The position numbers and the translations under genes are program-made. Under the pieces are notes generated by a model. That model was not told the DNA's origin, searched no databases, and saw only the letters and a program-made list of their open reading frames with translations. A stretch of DNA of 64,000 nucleotides from Arachis hypogaea (taxonomy: Eukaryota > Streptophyta > Magnoliopsida > Fabales > Fabaceae): NCBI RefSeq assembly GCF_003086295.3, contig NC_092048.1:87152626-87216625 (forward strand). Reading direction: 5' to 3'. Of this stretch, positions 19,504 through 32,637 are shown piece by piece (the first letter of the stretch is position 1; every line of letters starts with the position of its first letter).

Positions 19504-21219
19504 TGATGAGCGGATAATTTATACGCTTTTTGGCATTGTTTTTAGTATGTTTTTAGTAGAATCTAGTTACTTTTAGGGATGTTTTCATTAGTTTTTATGT
19601 TAAATTCACATTTCTGGACTTTACTATGAGTTTGTGTGTTTTTCTGTGATTTCAGGTATTTTCTGGCTAAAATTGAGGGACTTGAGCAAAAATCAGATTC
19701 AGAGGTTGAAGAAGGACTGCTGATGCTGTTGGATTCTGACCTTCCTGCACTCAAAATGAATTTTCTTGAGCTACAGAACTCAAAATAGCGCGCTTCCAAT
19801 TGCGTTGGAAAGTAGACATCCAGGGCTTTCCAGAAATATATAATAGTCCATACTTTGGCCAAGTTTAAACGACGCAAAAGGGCGTTGAACGCAAGTTCTA
19901 TGCTGCAGTCTGGAGTTAAACGCCAGAAACACGTTACAAGCCAGAGTTGAACGCCAGAAATACGTTACAAACTGGCGTTCAACTCCAAGAATGACCTCTC
20001 CACGTGGAAACTTCAAGCTCAGCCCAAGCACACACCAAGTGGGCCCCGGAAGTGGATTTATGCATCAATTACTTACTTCTGTAAACCCTAGTAACTAGTT
20101 TAGTATAAATAGGACTTTTTACTATTGTATTTGACATCCTGGATTGTATTTTTGATCCTGTGATCACGTTTTGGGGGCTGGCCTCTCGGCCATGCCTGAA
20201 CCTTTCACTTATGTATTTTCAAATGGTAAAGTTTCTGCACTCCATAGATTAGGGTGTCGAGCTCTGTTGTTCCTCATGAATTAATGCAAAGTACTACTGT
20301 TTTTCTATTCAATTCAACTTATTCCGCTTCTAAGATATTCATTTGCACTTCAACATGAATGTGATGAATGTGACAATCATCATCATTCCCTATGAACGCG
20401 TGCCTGACAACCACTTCCGTTCTACCTTAGATTGAATGAGTATCTCTTGGATCTCTTAATCAGAATCTTCGTGGTATAAGCTAGATTGATGGCGGCATTC
20501 ATGAGAGTCCGGAAAGTCTAAACCTTGTCTGTGGTATTCCGAGTAGGACTCTGGAATTGAATGACTGTGACGAACTTCAAACTCGTGAGTGCTGGGCGTA
20601 GTGACAGACGCAAAAGTAGGGTGAATCCTATTCCAGTATGATCGAGAACCTCAGATGATTAGCCGTGCTGTGACAGAGCATTTGGACCATTTTCACAAGA
20701 GGATAGGATGCAGCCATTGACCACGGTGATGCCTCCAGATGATTAGCCATACAGTGACAGCGCATCGGACCATTTTCCAGAGAGGATGAAAAGTAGCGAT
20801 TGACAATGGTAATGTCCTTACATAAAGCCAGCCATGGAAAGGAGTAGGACTGATTGGATGAAGACAGCAGGAAAGCAGAAGTTCAGAGGAACGAAAGCAT
20901 CTCTATACGCTTATCTGAAATTCTCACCAATGAATTACATAAGTATTTCTATCTTTATTTTCTGTCTATTTATTATTTATTTTCGAAGACTCCATAATCA
21001 ATTATTATCCGCCTGACTGAGATTTATAAGATGACCATAGCTTGCTTAATTACCAACAATCTTCGTGGGATCGACCCTTACTCACGTAAGGTTTATTACT
21101 TGGACAACCCAGTGTACTTGCTAGTTAGTTGTATCGAAGTTGTGAATGAAAAACGATTTATTAAGACGTGTGTAGAGAGTTTTTGGCACCGTTGCCTGAG
21201 ATCACAATTTCGTGCACCA
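19504..21219 (+). repeat. 3' LTR of element B
   Basis: 1716 bp, TGATGAGCGG to CGTGCACCA. TATAAATA at 20104-20111 lies 115 bp after the palindrome array (19881-19989). A primer-site-like AGTTTTTGGCACCGTTGCC lies at 21178-21196 within the LTR. Confidence 0.93.
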
Positions 21220-23798
21220 CATGCCTAGACATACAAAGCCTGCCAACAGAGGCCGCCATCATGGGCCTCATCAATGGCCTACGAGAGGGACCTTTTAGCC
21301 AATCTATATCAAAGAAGTACCCCACATCTCTGGACGAAGTGCAAGAACGTGCGGAGAAATACATCAACATGGAAGAAACCTCAAAATTAAAAAAGAAGGA
21401 AGATCGACAAGGGAAAAAAATTAAAAAATATCATAATTACACCCCTCTTCGGGTGTCCCTTGTGGATGTTTACAAAGAAGTCTTCCATACAGAAAAAATA
21501 CCCCCAGCTCGACCACTCAAAGGCAAAAGAGGGGGAGGAAACCGGAATGAATATTGTGAATACCATCGAGTCCGTGGGCACTCCACCAACGAATGCTTTG
21601 ACTTAAAAAATGTCATAGAAAAATTAGTGAGAGAAGGAAAACTAGATCGGTATCTGGCCACTCGGGACGATGAGCAAAGAAAAAGGAGAAGGGACGAGGA
21701 GGTAGGACGAACCGAGCGATCACCTTGTACACCAGAAAGATATGTTCATATGATACTCGGTGGGTTTGCAGGAGGAGGAATCTCCAAATCATCTCGCAAA
21801 AGATATCTCAAAGAAGTATATCATGTCGAAGGAAAGGAGGAAGCACCCGACATCCCTGCAATTACGTTTACTAAAGAAGATGCATCCGGTATCATCTCAG
21901 GACACGACGATCTCATGGTCATCACCATTATACTGGCAAATGCAAATCTCCACCGCACATTGATAGATCAAGGGAGCTCCGCCGATATCTTATTCAAAAC
22001 TGCCTTCGACAAGCTCGGCTTGGAAGATAAAGAACTTAGAGCATATCCAAACAGCCTGTTCGGACTGGGAGACACTCCAGTACAACCACTGGGATACGTC
22101 CCATTACACACAACCTTCAGAAAAGGAAACCAGTCCAGAACACTCAAGATAGACTACATCGTGGTCGACGTGAGTTCCGCCTACAATGCCCTAATAGGTC
22201 GGACAACACCAAATCAACTCGGTGCAATAGTCTCAACTCCACATCTATGCATGAAATTCCCAACTGCAGAAGGGATAGCTACGATAAAAGCAGATCAGAA
22301 GATGGCGTGCCGTTGTTACAACGAAAGTTTAAACCTCAGAGGCAGAGGAGAAGAATTCCACACAATCAAACTTGGTGGAGTTCAGAGGCGAGAAGAACTC
22401 CGTCCACAACCTGAAGGTGAAGTAGAGAAAGTCCAGATCAGAGACATCCCGGACAAAACAACCAACATTGGCACGATTCTAAAAGGAGACATAAAAGAAT
22501 CACTCGTACAGTTCTTACGAGAAAACGCTGACCTCTTTGCGTGGAAGGCTGCGGACATGCCAGGCATAGACCCCGAGTTAATGTGTCATAAGCTAGCAGT
22601 CTACCCTGGATCTCGGCCGGTACAACAGAGGCGTAAAAAGCTTGGACCCGAACGATCCCAAGCTGTGGAAGAGCAGGTACAAGCTCTACTGGAGGCAGAA
22701 TTCATAAGAAAAGTCAAATACCCACTATGGTTAGCTAACGTCGTCTTGGTGAAAAAATTAAACGGGAAGTGGCGAATGTGTACCGACTATACTGATCTGA
22801 ACAAAGCCTGCCCAAAAGACCCTTATCCACTCCCAAGTATCGACGCCCTGGTAAATGCCTCCTCCGGATATAAATACCTCTCGTTTATGGATGCATATTC
22901 CGGATATAATCAAATCCCAATGTATCCACCCGATCAAGAAAAAACCTCGTTCTTAACACCAAAAGCAAACTACTGCTACATTGTGATGCCTTTTGGTCTC
23001 AAAAATGCGGGAGCTACTTATCAAAGGCTAATGAATAAAGTCTTTTCGGGTCATATCGGGAAAATCATAGAAGTCTATGTGGACGACATGTTGATAAAGA
23101 CACAAAGTGAAGAGACATTATTGTCCGACCTGGTCCAAGTGTTTGACACTATATGGAAGCATGGCATGCGACTCAATCCTGCAAAATGCACCTTTGCAGT
23201 AGAAGCTGGCAAGTTCTTAGGTTTTATGCTCACACAAAGAGGAATTGAGGCAAATCCGGATAAATGCCAGGCCATACTCAACATGAAGAGCCCAACTTGT
23301 GTCAAAGAGGTACAACAACTCAACGGGAGATTGGCAGCCTTGTCCAGATTCCTAGTGGGATCAGCGATAAGATCTCTTCCCTTCTATGCTACTCTAAGGA
23401 AAGGAAAGAGGTTTGAATGGACAACAGAGTGCGAACAAGCCTTCCAAGATTTCAAAAGATTCCTAGGACAGCCACCTATCCTATCTCGGCCACGAGAAGC
23501 AGAACCACTCATATTATACCTCGCGGTAGGAAGTCGGGCAGTAGCCTCAGCACTAGTTCGAGAAGACGACAGTGGGCAACAACCCGTATACTTCATCGGT
23601 AAAGCATTACAAGGATTCGAGCTGAACTACCAGAAAATAGAAAAATTTGCCTATGCTCTCATACTAACATCTCGACGACTTCGTCCATACTTCCAAGCTC
23701 ACACCATTAAGGTTCGGACTAGCCAGCCCATAAAAAGGGATATTGCAGAAAACAGATCTAGCAGGCAGAATCTTACAATAGGCAGTCGAGTTGTCTAA
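21220..23798 (+). pseudogene. Element C gag C-terminus, protease, RT and RNase H
   Basis: Continues gag from 10217 (LDIQSLPTEAAIMGLINGL). A zinc-knuckle-like CEYHRVRGHSTNEC follows, then protease with LIDQGSSADIL (~21960), RT with WRMCTDYTDLNKACPKD, VMPFGLKNAGATYQR and the catalytic YVDDMLIKT (~23080), and the first RNase H (ILYLAVGSRAVASALV). Residues upstream of 21220 in the open frame belong to the LTR of B. A frameshift near 23738 and a TAG (for TGG) near 23780 end the frame at 23798, and translation resumes in another frame. The fused gag-pro-pol layout is typical of Tat elements. Confidence 0.93.
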
Positions 23799-25543
23799 AT
23801 TTGACCTTCAATACGAAGCTCGAACGGCCATCAAACCACAATACCTGGCTGACTTCATTGCAGAATTTACAGACACCCCGGAAATCCCCATAGAATGGAA
23901 TCTCTACGTGGACGGCTCCTCAAATAAAACTAGAAGTGGCGCGGGTGTGATAATTGAAAGTAATCAGGGAACCCAAATAGAACTCTCTCTCAAGTTCGGG
24001 TTCCCTGCCTCAAACAACCAAGCTGAATATGAGGCACTACTAGCTGGTTTGAAGCTAGCTAAAGAGGTTGGAGCTCAAAAACTCATTATCTTCAGCGACT
24101 CCCAGGTGATCACTTCACAAATAACGAGGAGCTACCAAGCCAAGGACCGCACTCTGAAAAAATACCTGGGTAAAACCAGGGAACAGCTCAGACAACTCCG
24201 GGAATATGAGATCCACCACATACCCCGTGAACAAAATACCCGAGCTGACGCACTCTCAAAATTAGCCAGCACCAAGCCAGGAGGCAACAATAGAAGCCTC
24301 ATCCAGAAAATATTACAGAACCCGTCAATCTCGGAAGAGAAAAAAGTCCTAGCCATAACAGGTCTAGATCAAGGATGGATGACTCCTATATTTAACTACC
24401 TCAAAACAGAAACACTTCCTACAGACGAAAAGGAGGCAAAAAGGTTAAAACGAGAGGCACAATACTACACTATTATAAATAATACTCTATACAAAAGAGG
24501 AATTTCAATACCATTGCTAAAATGTGTACCGACTTCCAACACGAGAAAAGTTCTAGAAGAAATACACAGTGGCATCTGTGGCAATCATCTCGGAGCACAA
24601 GCGCTCACCAAAAAAGTACTTCGGGCAGGATTTTATTGGCCAACTCTACAAAAGGAGGCCACAGAGTTCGTAAAGACATGTCCACCATGTCAAAAACATG
24701 CCAACTTTCACATCGCCCCACTAGAGGAGCTCATTAGCGTAACCTCACCTTGGCCATTTGCAAAATGGGGACTCGACCTTCTCGGACCCTTTCCTCAGGG
24801 ATCGGGACAAGTTAAATTCCTCATAGTAGGGGTAGACTATTTCACAAAGTGGATCGAGGCAGAACCCCTAGCTAACGCCACTGCTCAAAGAAGTCGAAAA
24901 TTCCTATATAGGAACATTGTCACAAGGTTTGGGGTCCCATACTCCATCACCACAGACAATGGCACCCAATTCACAAATGCAGGCTTCAGAAAATTAGTAG
25001 CCGACTTGAACATAAAGCACCAGTTCACTTCCGTCGAACATCCCCAAGCCAATGGACAAGCTGAAGCTACCAACAAAGTCATATTGGCTGGGCTAAAACG
25101 GAGATTACAAGAAGCAAAGGGAGCTTGAGCCGAAGAACTCCCACAAGTCCTATGGGCATATCGAACAATGCCACATTCCACCACAAAGGAATCACCCTTC
25201 CGATTAGCATACGGAACGGAGGCAATGATCCCAGTAGAGATCGAGGAAGGGTCGCCTAGAGTGGTTCATTACAATGAAGAAGCCAACTCCCAACTTCAAA
25301 GGGAAGAGCTTGACCTACTTCCTGAAATCCAAGAAAGAGCTCGGATCAGGGAAGAAGCATTAAAACGTCGAATGGCTTCCAGATATAACCAAAAGGTAGT
25401 GCCAAGAGGTTTCGCTGAGAATGATCTCATCCTAATCCGAAATGATATCGGAACAACTCGATCCGGAGAAGGAAAGCTGGCAGCAAACTGGAAAGGACCC
25501 TACCGAGTCATAGAAGTACTTGGGAAGGGCTACTACAGACTGT
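23791..25543 (+). pseudogene. Element C second RNase H and integrase
   Basis: First comes the extra archaeal-type RNase H (YVDGSSNKTRSGAGVII, NNQAEYEALLAGLKLA, FSDSQVITSQI; ~23905-24250). Then the integrase: zinc region with CPPCQKH, catalytic-core landmarks LDLLGPF, TTDNGTQFTN and HPQANGQAEATNK, and the C-terminal WKGPYRVIEVLGKGYYRL. A TGA at 25126-25128 replaces tryptophan in KGA|AEELPQVLWAYRT. At 25543 the gene is cut by D and it resumes at 36155. Confidence 0.93.
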
Positions 25544-27082
25544 TGATGAGCGGATAATTTATACGCTTTTTGGCATTGTTTTTAGGTAGTTTTTAATATG
25601 TTTTAGTCACTTTTTATTATATTTTTATTAGTTTTTAAATAAAAATCACATTTCTGGACTTTACTATGAGTTTGTGTGTTTTTCGGTGATTTCAGGTAAT
25701 TTCTGGCTAAAATTGAGGGAGCTGAGCAAAACTCTGATTCAGGCTGAAAAAGGACTGCAAATGCTGTTGGATTCTGACCTCCCTGCACTCGAAATAGATT
25801 TTCTGGAGCTACAGAAATCCAAATGGCACGTTCTCAATTGCGTTAGAAAGTAGACATCCAGGGCTTTCAAGCAATATATAAGAGTTTATACTTTGATCAA
25901 GGATAAATGACGTAAACTGGCGTTCAACGCCAGTTCCATGTTGCAGTCTGGCGTTAAACGCCAGAAACAGGTTACAAATTGGAGTTAAACACCAAAAACA
26001 GGTTACAACCTGGCGTTTGACTCCAGAAACAGCCTAGGCACGTGTAAAGCTTAAGTCTCAGCCCAAACACACACCAAGTGGGCCCCAGAAGTGGATTTCT
26101 GCACCATCTATCTTAGTTTACTCATTTCCTGTAAACCTAGGTTACTAGTTTAGTATTTAAACAACTTTTAGAGATTTATTTTGTACCTCATGACATTTTA
26201 GATCTGAACTTTGTACTCTTTGATGGCATGAGTCTCTAAACTCCATTGTTGGGGGTGAGGAGCTCTGTCGTGTCTCGATGAATTAATGCAATTAATTTGT
26301 TTTCTATTCAAACACGCTTGTTTCTATCTAAGATGTTCATTCGCACTTCAATATGATGAATGTGATGATCCGTGACACTCATCACCATTCTCAATCTATG
26401 AACGTGTACCTGACAACCACTCCCATTCTACCTTCGATTGAATGAGTATCTCATGGATTCTTTAATCAGAATCTTCGTGGTATAAGCTAGAATCCATTGG
26501 CAGCATTCTTGAGAATCCGAAAAGTCTAAACCTTGTCTGTGGTATTCGGAGTAGGATTCAGGGATTGAATGACTGTGACGAGCTTCAAACTCACAAGGGT
26601 TGGGCGTAGTGACAGACGCAAAAGGATCAATGGATCCTATTCCAGCATGAGTGAGAACCGACAGATGATTAGCCGTGCGGTGACAACGCACCTGGATCAT
26701 TTTCACTGAGAGGACGGATGGTAGCCATTGACAACGGTGATCCACCAACACACAGCTTGCCATAGGAGGAACCTTGCGTGCGTGAAGAAGAAGACAGGAG
26801 GAAAGCAGAGATTCAGAAGACAAAGCATCTCTAAAACTCCAACATATTCTCCATTACTGCATAAAAAGTATTTATTTCATGCTTTTTTATTTCTCGCAAT
26901 TCAAACTGATAATCATAATCGATATCCTGACTAAGAATTACAAAATAACCATAGATTACTTCAAGCCAACAATCTCCGTGGGATTCGACCCTTACTCAAG
27001 TAAGGTATTATTTGGACGACCCAGTGCACTTGCTGGTTAGTGGTACGAGTTGTGAACAGTGTGATTTACAATTCGTGCACCA
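25544..27082 (+). repeat. 5' LTR of element D
   Basis: TGATGAGCGG to CGTGCACCA. A palindrome array lies at 25917-26026, and a weaker TATA-like TATTTAA at 26154, about 128 bp further on. Unlike A and B, this LTR has no embedded primer-site copy near its end. Confidence 0.93.
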
Positions 27083-27106
27083 AGTTTTTCGCGCCGTTGC
27101 CGGGGA
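27083..27106 (+). other. Primer binding site of element D
   Basis: AGTTTTTCGCGCCGTTGCCG, then GGGAT. tRNA-Asp-type site with one substitution (TTGGCGCC to TTCGCGCC). Confidence 0.8.
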
Positions 27107-28720
27107 TTGTTTGAGTTTGGACAACTAACGGTTTATTTTGTTTCTTAGATTAGGAAAAATTTATCTTTTTAGTTTAGAGTCACTAAAATTGCGTCTTCTA
27201 TTATTGTTTTTGGTTGAAATTTTCTTTAAATCCTTATTTTATTTATTTTTTAATTTTTCAAAAATTTTTATAAACTAGTAATTGAGTTTTTCTGTTTGAG
27301 TTTAGTTTCATATTTTAAGTTTGGTGTCAATTGCATGTTTTTATTTTCCTTTAAATTTTCGAATTTGTGTTCATTGTTCTTTCTTGATCTTCAAGTTTTT
27401 CTTGCTATTTTTCTTATTTGATCTTTAGTTTTTCCTGTTTTGTGATTTTTCTTGTTTTTCTTATGAATTTTCGAATTATTAGTATCCAAAATATATATAA
27501 AAAAAAAAGTTTTTCTCTGTTTAATCCTTGCATTTGTTGAATGTGTCTATGTTCTTGTGAATAGTTGCTCCTTTGAGTCTTTCTTTCTAAAATCCTTTCA
27601 AAAATAATGTTTCTTTGATTAAATCTTGTGTCAAGTTTTAAGTTTGGTGTTTCCCTATTAGTTTTTATTTAAATTTATTTTTTGGTTTTCTAAAATTTTA
27701 AGTTTGGTGTTCTTTTTTTATGTTCTTGAGTCCTTTGAGTCTTTGAATTTTCGTTCTTCGTGTTCTTGTGAATCTTCAAGGTGTTCTTGAGTCTTGCTTG
27801 TGTTTTGATCTTAAAATTTTTATGTTTGGTGTTCCTTGGTGTTTTTCCTCCAAATTTTCGAAAATAAGGAGCATTAGATCTAAAAATTTTAAGTTTTGTG
27901 TCTTTTTATTGTTTTTCTCTTTCCTCATTGAATTCAAAAATATCCTTTTCCTTTATTTTAATTGATTTTTTGAATTTTCCTTTTAAAAATTCAGATTTTA
28001 TTTTAAAATTTTTTATTTTATCTTATCTTAGTTTTAAAATTTCAAAATTCAAATCTTTTTCAAAAAAAAATCATATCTTTTTCAAAATCTTATCTTATCT
28101 TATTTCAAATTTCAAAATTCAAATTTCAAAATTTAAATTTCAAAATTTAAAATTCAAAATTTAATTTTCAAATTTAAAAATCAAATCTTTTCAAAATTTA
28201 AATCTTTTTCAAATCCTTATCTTATATTGTTGACTTTTCCAAAAATTCAAAATTCAAAATTTAAAATTTCAAAGTTTAAATTTCAAAATTCAAATTTCAA
28301 ATTTCAAAATTCAAAATTTAAATTTCAAAACTTTTTAATTTAAAGTTCTTATCTTCTCTTACCTAGCTTATCTTATCTTTTCTAATCTCAAATCTTAAAA
28401 TCAAATCTTTTTCATATCTTTTCTTTTTTATTTATTTATTTTATTTTATTTTCTTACAAGTATCTTTAATTTTAAGACATATCTTTTTCAAAACTTCCTA
28501 ACCAATTTCTCTCTCTTCATTTTTTTCGAAAACCCTCACCCACATTTTTTTTCAAATCTTTTTAATTAATTAATTTAGTTTTGAATTTTCTTTTATTTCT
28601 TTTTCTTCTAATTTTCGAAATTATAGTCAATTTTTCATTTATTTTATTTTATTTTATTTTAATTTTGGTTTTCAAAAAAAATATTTTATTTGCAATTCAC
28701 ATCATCTCCCTTTTTCCGTC
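27107..28720 (+). other. Element D leader (non-coding)
   Basis: AT-rich. TAAGTTTGGTGT occurs at 27316, 27639 and 27699, with the variant TATGTTTGGTGT at 27821. From about 28040 to 28340 the sequence is a low-complexity run of (aaattcaaaatttcaaa)-type repeats. Small ORFs here have low-complexity composition and are probably not genes. Confidence 0.7.
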
Positions 28721-29797
28721 ATGGATCTAAGTGGAAATGAACAGTCCAGAAGGACTCTGGGGTCATATGCTAACCCCACTACTGCTGCATATGGGAGTAG
28801 TATCTGTATACCCTCCATCAAAGCAGGCAGTTTTGAGCTAAATCCTCAGCTCATTGTCATGGTGTAGCAAAACTGCCAGTATTCCGGTCTTCCACAGGAA
28901 GAACCTACTGAGTTTCTGGCACAATTCTTGCAAATTGCTGACACAGTACGTGACAAGGAGGTAGATCAGGATGTATACAGACTGTTACTATTTCCGTTTG
29001 CTATAAAAGATCAAGCTAAAAGGTGGTTAAATAACCAACCCACAGCAAGCATAAGGACATGAAAACAGTTATCAGACAAATTCCTGAATCAATATTTCCC
29101 TCCAAAAAGGATGACACAGCTAAGGCTGGACATCCAAGGCTTTAAACAAGAGGATGATGAATCCTTTTATAATTCCTGGGAGAGGTACAGAGGGATGCTA
29201 AGGAAATGCCCCTCTAAAATATTTTCAGAGTGGGTGCAATTAGACATCTTCTACTATGGGCTTATAGAAGGAGCTCAGATGTCCCTAGACCACTCAGCCG
29301 GTGGATCTATACACATGAGGAAAACTATTGAAGAGGCTTAAGAGCTTATTGATATAGTTGCTAGAAACCAGCATTACATAAGTAATGGGTCCTCCATAAA
29401 AGAAGAAGCCAAAGCAGTGTCTACTGAACTTGGTCCTCCAGAACAAGTTGCTGAAATCAGTCAACAATTGTGCTTTCTAACAAAACAGCTAGCAGAATTC
29501 AAGGAGATGCTACAAGACACTAAAAATGCTAATAAAAATATGGGGGCACAATTGAATCAGACAAAACAGCAGTTATCAAAGCAGATAACAGAAGAGTGCC
29601 AGGAAGTTCAATTAAGAAGTGAAAAAACATTAAATACCTCACTTCAGAGCAACAGAAAGCCAAGGAAAGAACAACTGACAGAGGATGAGCAAAATATCAT
29701 CCAAAATCCCTCTGAGGATAGTAAGAGACCAGAGAGGAACAATTCTGGCGTTCAAACGCCAGAAACAGGCAAGGAGCTGGCGTTAAACGCCCAATGA
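28721..29797 (+). pseudogene. Element D gag with four in-frame stops
   Basis: The start MDLSGNEQSRRTLGSYANP is followed by the Gag core (SFELNPQLIVMV, ADTVRDKEVDQDVYRLLLFPF, FLNQYFPPKRMTQLRLDIQG, NSWERYRGMLRKCPS). Stops occur at 28865-28867 (TAG), 29060-29062 (TGA), 29339-29341 (TAA) and 29795-29797 (TGA), without frameshift. The whole gag-pro-RT stretch from 28721 to 32620 is one frame. A predicted coiled coil (QLCFLTKQLAEFKEMLQDTK) lies near 29465-29530. Confidence 0.9.
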
Positions 29798-29886
29798 AAG
29801 CTCAGTTCTAGCGTTCAAACGCCAGGAACAGGTAAGAAGCTGGCGTCCAATGCCAATCAAGCTTCTAACCTTGGCATCCAAATGCC
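29746..29886 (+). repeat. Palindrome array inside the gag-protease frame of D
   Basis: Five units of the TGGCGTTCAAACGCCA type lie in the coding frame and are translated as NSGVQTPETGKELALNAQ and similar. The frame stays open across the array apart from the stop at 29795-29797. The third and fifth units have diverged. Confidence 0.85.
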
Positions 29887-32620
29887 AGTGAAGGATCAGA
29901 CACACACAAGTGCTGATAGCAACCCTTCTAAAAAGGCTCCTCCAACCACCTCTGTAGGAAATAAACCTGCAGCAACTAAGGTTGAGGAATACAAAGCCAA
30001 GATACCTTATCCTCAAAAACTCCGCCAGGAGGAGCAGGATAAGCAATTTGCCCGCTTTGCAGACTATCTCAGGACTCTTGAAATAAAGATTCCGTTTGCA
30101 GAGGCACTTGAGCAAATACCTTCTTATGCCAAGTTCATGAAAGAGATCTTGAGTCATAAGAAGGATTGGAGAGAAACTGAAAGAGTTCTCCTCACTGAAG
30201 AATGCAGTGCAGTCATTCTGAAAAGCTTCCCAGAAAAGCTTAAAGATCCCGGGAGCTTTATGATACCATGCATATTAGAGGGTGATTGCACCAAGACAGC
30301 TTTATGTGATCTTGGGGCAAACATCAACCTAATACCTGCATCCACTTTCAGAAAGCTTGGTTTAACTGATGAAGTCAAACCAACCCGGATCTGTCTTCAA
30401 CTTGCTGATGGCTCCATTAAATACCCATCAGGTATAATTGAGGACATGATCATCAAGGTTGGGCCATTTGCCTTCCCTACTGACTTTGTAGTGCTGGAAA
30501 TGGAGGAGCACAAGAGTACAACTCTCATTCTAGGAAGACCATTCCTAGCAACTGGACGAACCCTCATTGACGTCCAAAAAGGGGAGATAACCCTGAGAGT
30601 CAATGAGGATGAGTTTAAGTTGAATGTTGTCAAAGTTATGCAACATCCAGACACATCAGAAGACTGCCTGAGCGTTGATATTATTGACTCCCTGGTGGAA
30701 GAGGTCAATATGACTGAGAGTCTCGAATCAGAGTTAGAGGACATTTTTAAAGATGTTCAGCCTGATCTGGAGGAACCAGAGGAAATAAAAGAACCTCTGA
30801 AAACTCCTCAGGAAGAGGAGAAACCTCCTAAACCCGAGCTCAAACCACTACCACCATCCCTGAAATATGCATTTCTGGGAGAAGGTGACACTTTTTCTGT
30901 AATCATAAGCTCTGCTTTAGAGCCACAGGAAGAGAAAGCACTAATTCAGGTGCTAAGGACACACAAGACAGCTCTTGGGTGGTCCATAAGTGATCTTAAG
31001 GGCATTAGCCCAGCCAGATGCATGCACAAGATCCTATTGGAGGATGATGCTAAGCCAGTGGTTCAACCACAGAGGCGGCTAAATCCCGCTATGAAGGAGG
31101 TGGTGCAGAAAGAGGTCACTAAGTTACTAGAGGCTGGAATTATTTATCCTATTTCTGATAGCCCCTGGGTGAGCCCTGTCCATGTTGTCCCTAAGAAGGG
31201 AGGTATGACAGTGGTTCATAATGAAAAAAATGAACTGGTTCCTACAAGAACAGTTACAGGGTGGCGTATGTGTATTGACTACAGAAGGCTCAATACAGCC
31301 ACCAGGAAGGATCACTTCCCTTTACCATTCATAGACCAGATGCTAGAAAGACTAGCAGGTCATGAATACTACTGCTTTTTGGATAGCTATTCAGGTTACA
31401 ACCAAATTACAGTAGATCCTCAGGACCAAGAGAAAATAGCATTCACATGTCCATCTGGAGTATTTGCATACAGAAGAATGCCTTTTGGTCTGTGCAATGC
31501 ACCTGCAACCTTTCAGAGGTGCATGCTCTCTATCTTCTCTGATATGGTAGAAAAATTTCTGGAAGTCTTCATAGATGACTTCTCAGTATTTGGAGACTCA
31601 TTTAGCTCCTGTCTTAACCATCTAGCACTTGTTCTGAAAAGATGCCAAGAGACTAACCTAGTTCTAAATTGGGAAAAATGTCACTTTATGCTGATTGAAG
31701 GAATTGTCCTTGGGCATAAAATTTCAAATAAGGGAATAGAGGTGGATCAAGCTAAGGTAGAGGTAATTGAAAAATTACCACCACCCACCAATGTTAAGGC
31801 AATCAGAAGCTTTCTGGGGCATGCAGAATTCTATAGGAGGTTTATAAAGGATTTTTTAAAATTCACAAAACCTCTGAGCAATCTGCTAGCTGCTGACATG
31901 CCATTTGTCTTTGACACAGAGTGTCTTCAGGCGTTTGAAACCCTGAAAGCTAAGCTGGTCACAGCACCAATTATTTCTGCACCAGATTGGACATTACCTT
32001 TGGAACTAATGTGTGATGCCAGTGACCATGCCATTGGTGCAGTATTGGGACAGAGGCATAACAAGCTTCTGCATGTCATTTATTATGCTAGCCGTGTTTT
32101 AAATGATGCCCAGAAAAATTACACAACCATAGAAAAAGAGCTGCTTGCAGTGGTTTATGCCATTGACAAGTTTAGATCATACTTAGTAGGATCAAAAGTG
32201 ATTGTGTACACTGACCATGCTGCTCTTAAATATCTACTCACAAAGCAGGATTCAAAGCCTAGGCTCATAAGATGGGTGTTGCTTCTGCAAGAGTTTGATA
32301 TAGAAATAAGAGATAGAAAAGGGACAGAGAATTAAGTAGCTGATCACCTGTCCCGGATAGAACCAGTAGCAGGAGCATCCCTTCATCCTACTGAGATCTC
32401 CGAAACCTTTCCGGATGGGCAATTGTTTGCTATTCAGGAGGCTCTGTGGTTTGCAGACATTGTAAACTATAAGACACAAGGTTCTCCTTCTGTAACCATG
32501 GAGAGGAAGCATGAAAAGCTTCTCTCAATACAGAGTCAAACAAAACCCCCACGTTCAAACTCTAAGTTTGGTGTTGGGAGGCCACAACCAAACTCTAAGT
32601 TTGGTGTTGGGAGATTCTAA
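29798..32620 (+). pseudogene. Element D protease, RT and RNase H, joined to an A/B-type tail
   Basis: Protease ALCDLGANINLIP (~30300), ILGRPFLATGRTLIDV. RT with WRMCIDYRRLNTATRKD, YRRMPFGLCNAPATFQR and the catalytic VFIDDFSVFGDS (~31575). RNase H LELMCDASDHAIGAVLG and IVYTDHAALKYLL. A TAA at 32333-32335 lies in a conserved spot (GTEN|VADHLSRIEP). After GQLFAIQEALWFADIVNYK, where the integrase should begin, the frame passes straight into TQGSPSVTMERKHEKLLSIQ and two NSKFGVG units, the tail seen in A and B. Confidence 0.93.
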
Positions 32621-32637
32621 CCTTGCTCTGATTATCT

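Larger units (their letters stand above)
10218..21219 (+). mobile_element. Element B: complete 11.0-kb Athila-type non-autonomous LTR retrotransposon
   Basis: The LTRs are 10218-11931 and 19504-21219. The target duplication CATGC (10213-10217 and 21220-21224) is perfect and splits the gag-pol of C. The contents are leader, gag, protease, hairpin element, palindrome array, putative internal promoter, ORF3 and conserved 3' non-coding region. RT, RNase H and integrase are absent. I count about 60 differences between the LTRs (3-4 %). Size and LTR resemble the peanut FIDEL/Feral group as I remember it. Confidence 0.95.

Noticed and set aside
21168..21219. MCREFLAPLPEITISCT as the start of the C polyprotein
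   Set aside because: It is encoded by the 3' LTR of B. The real frame continues from 10217 across the insertion.
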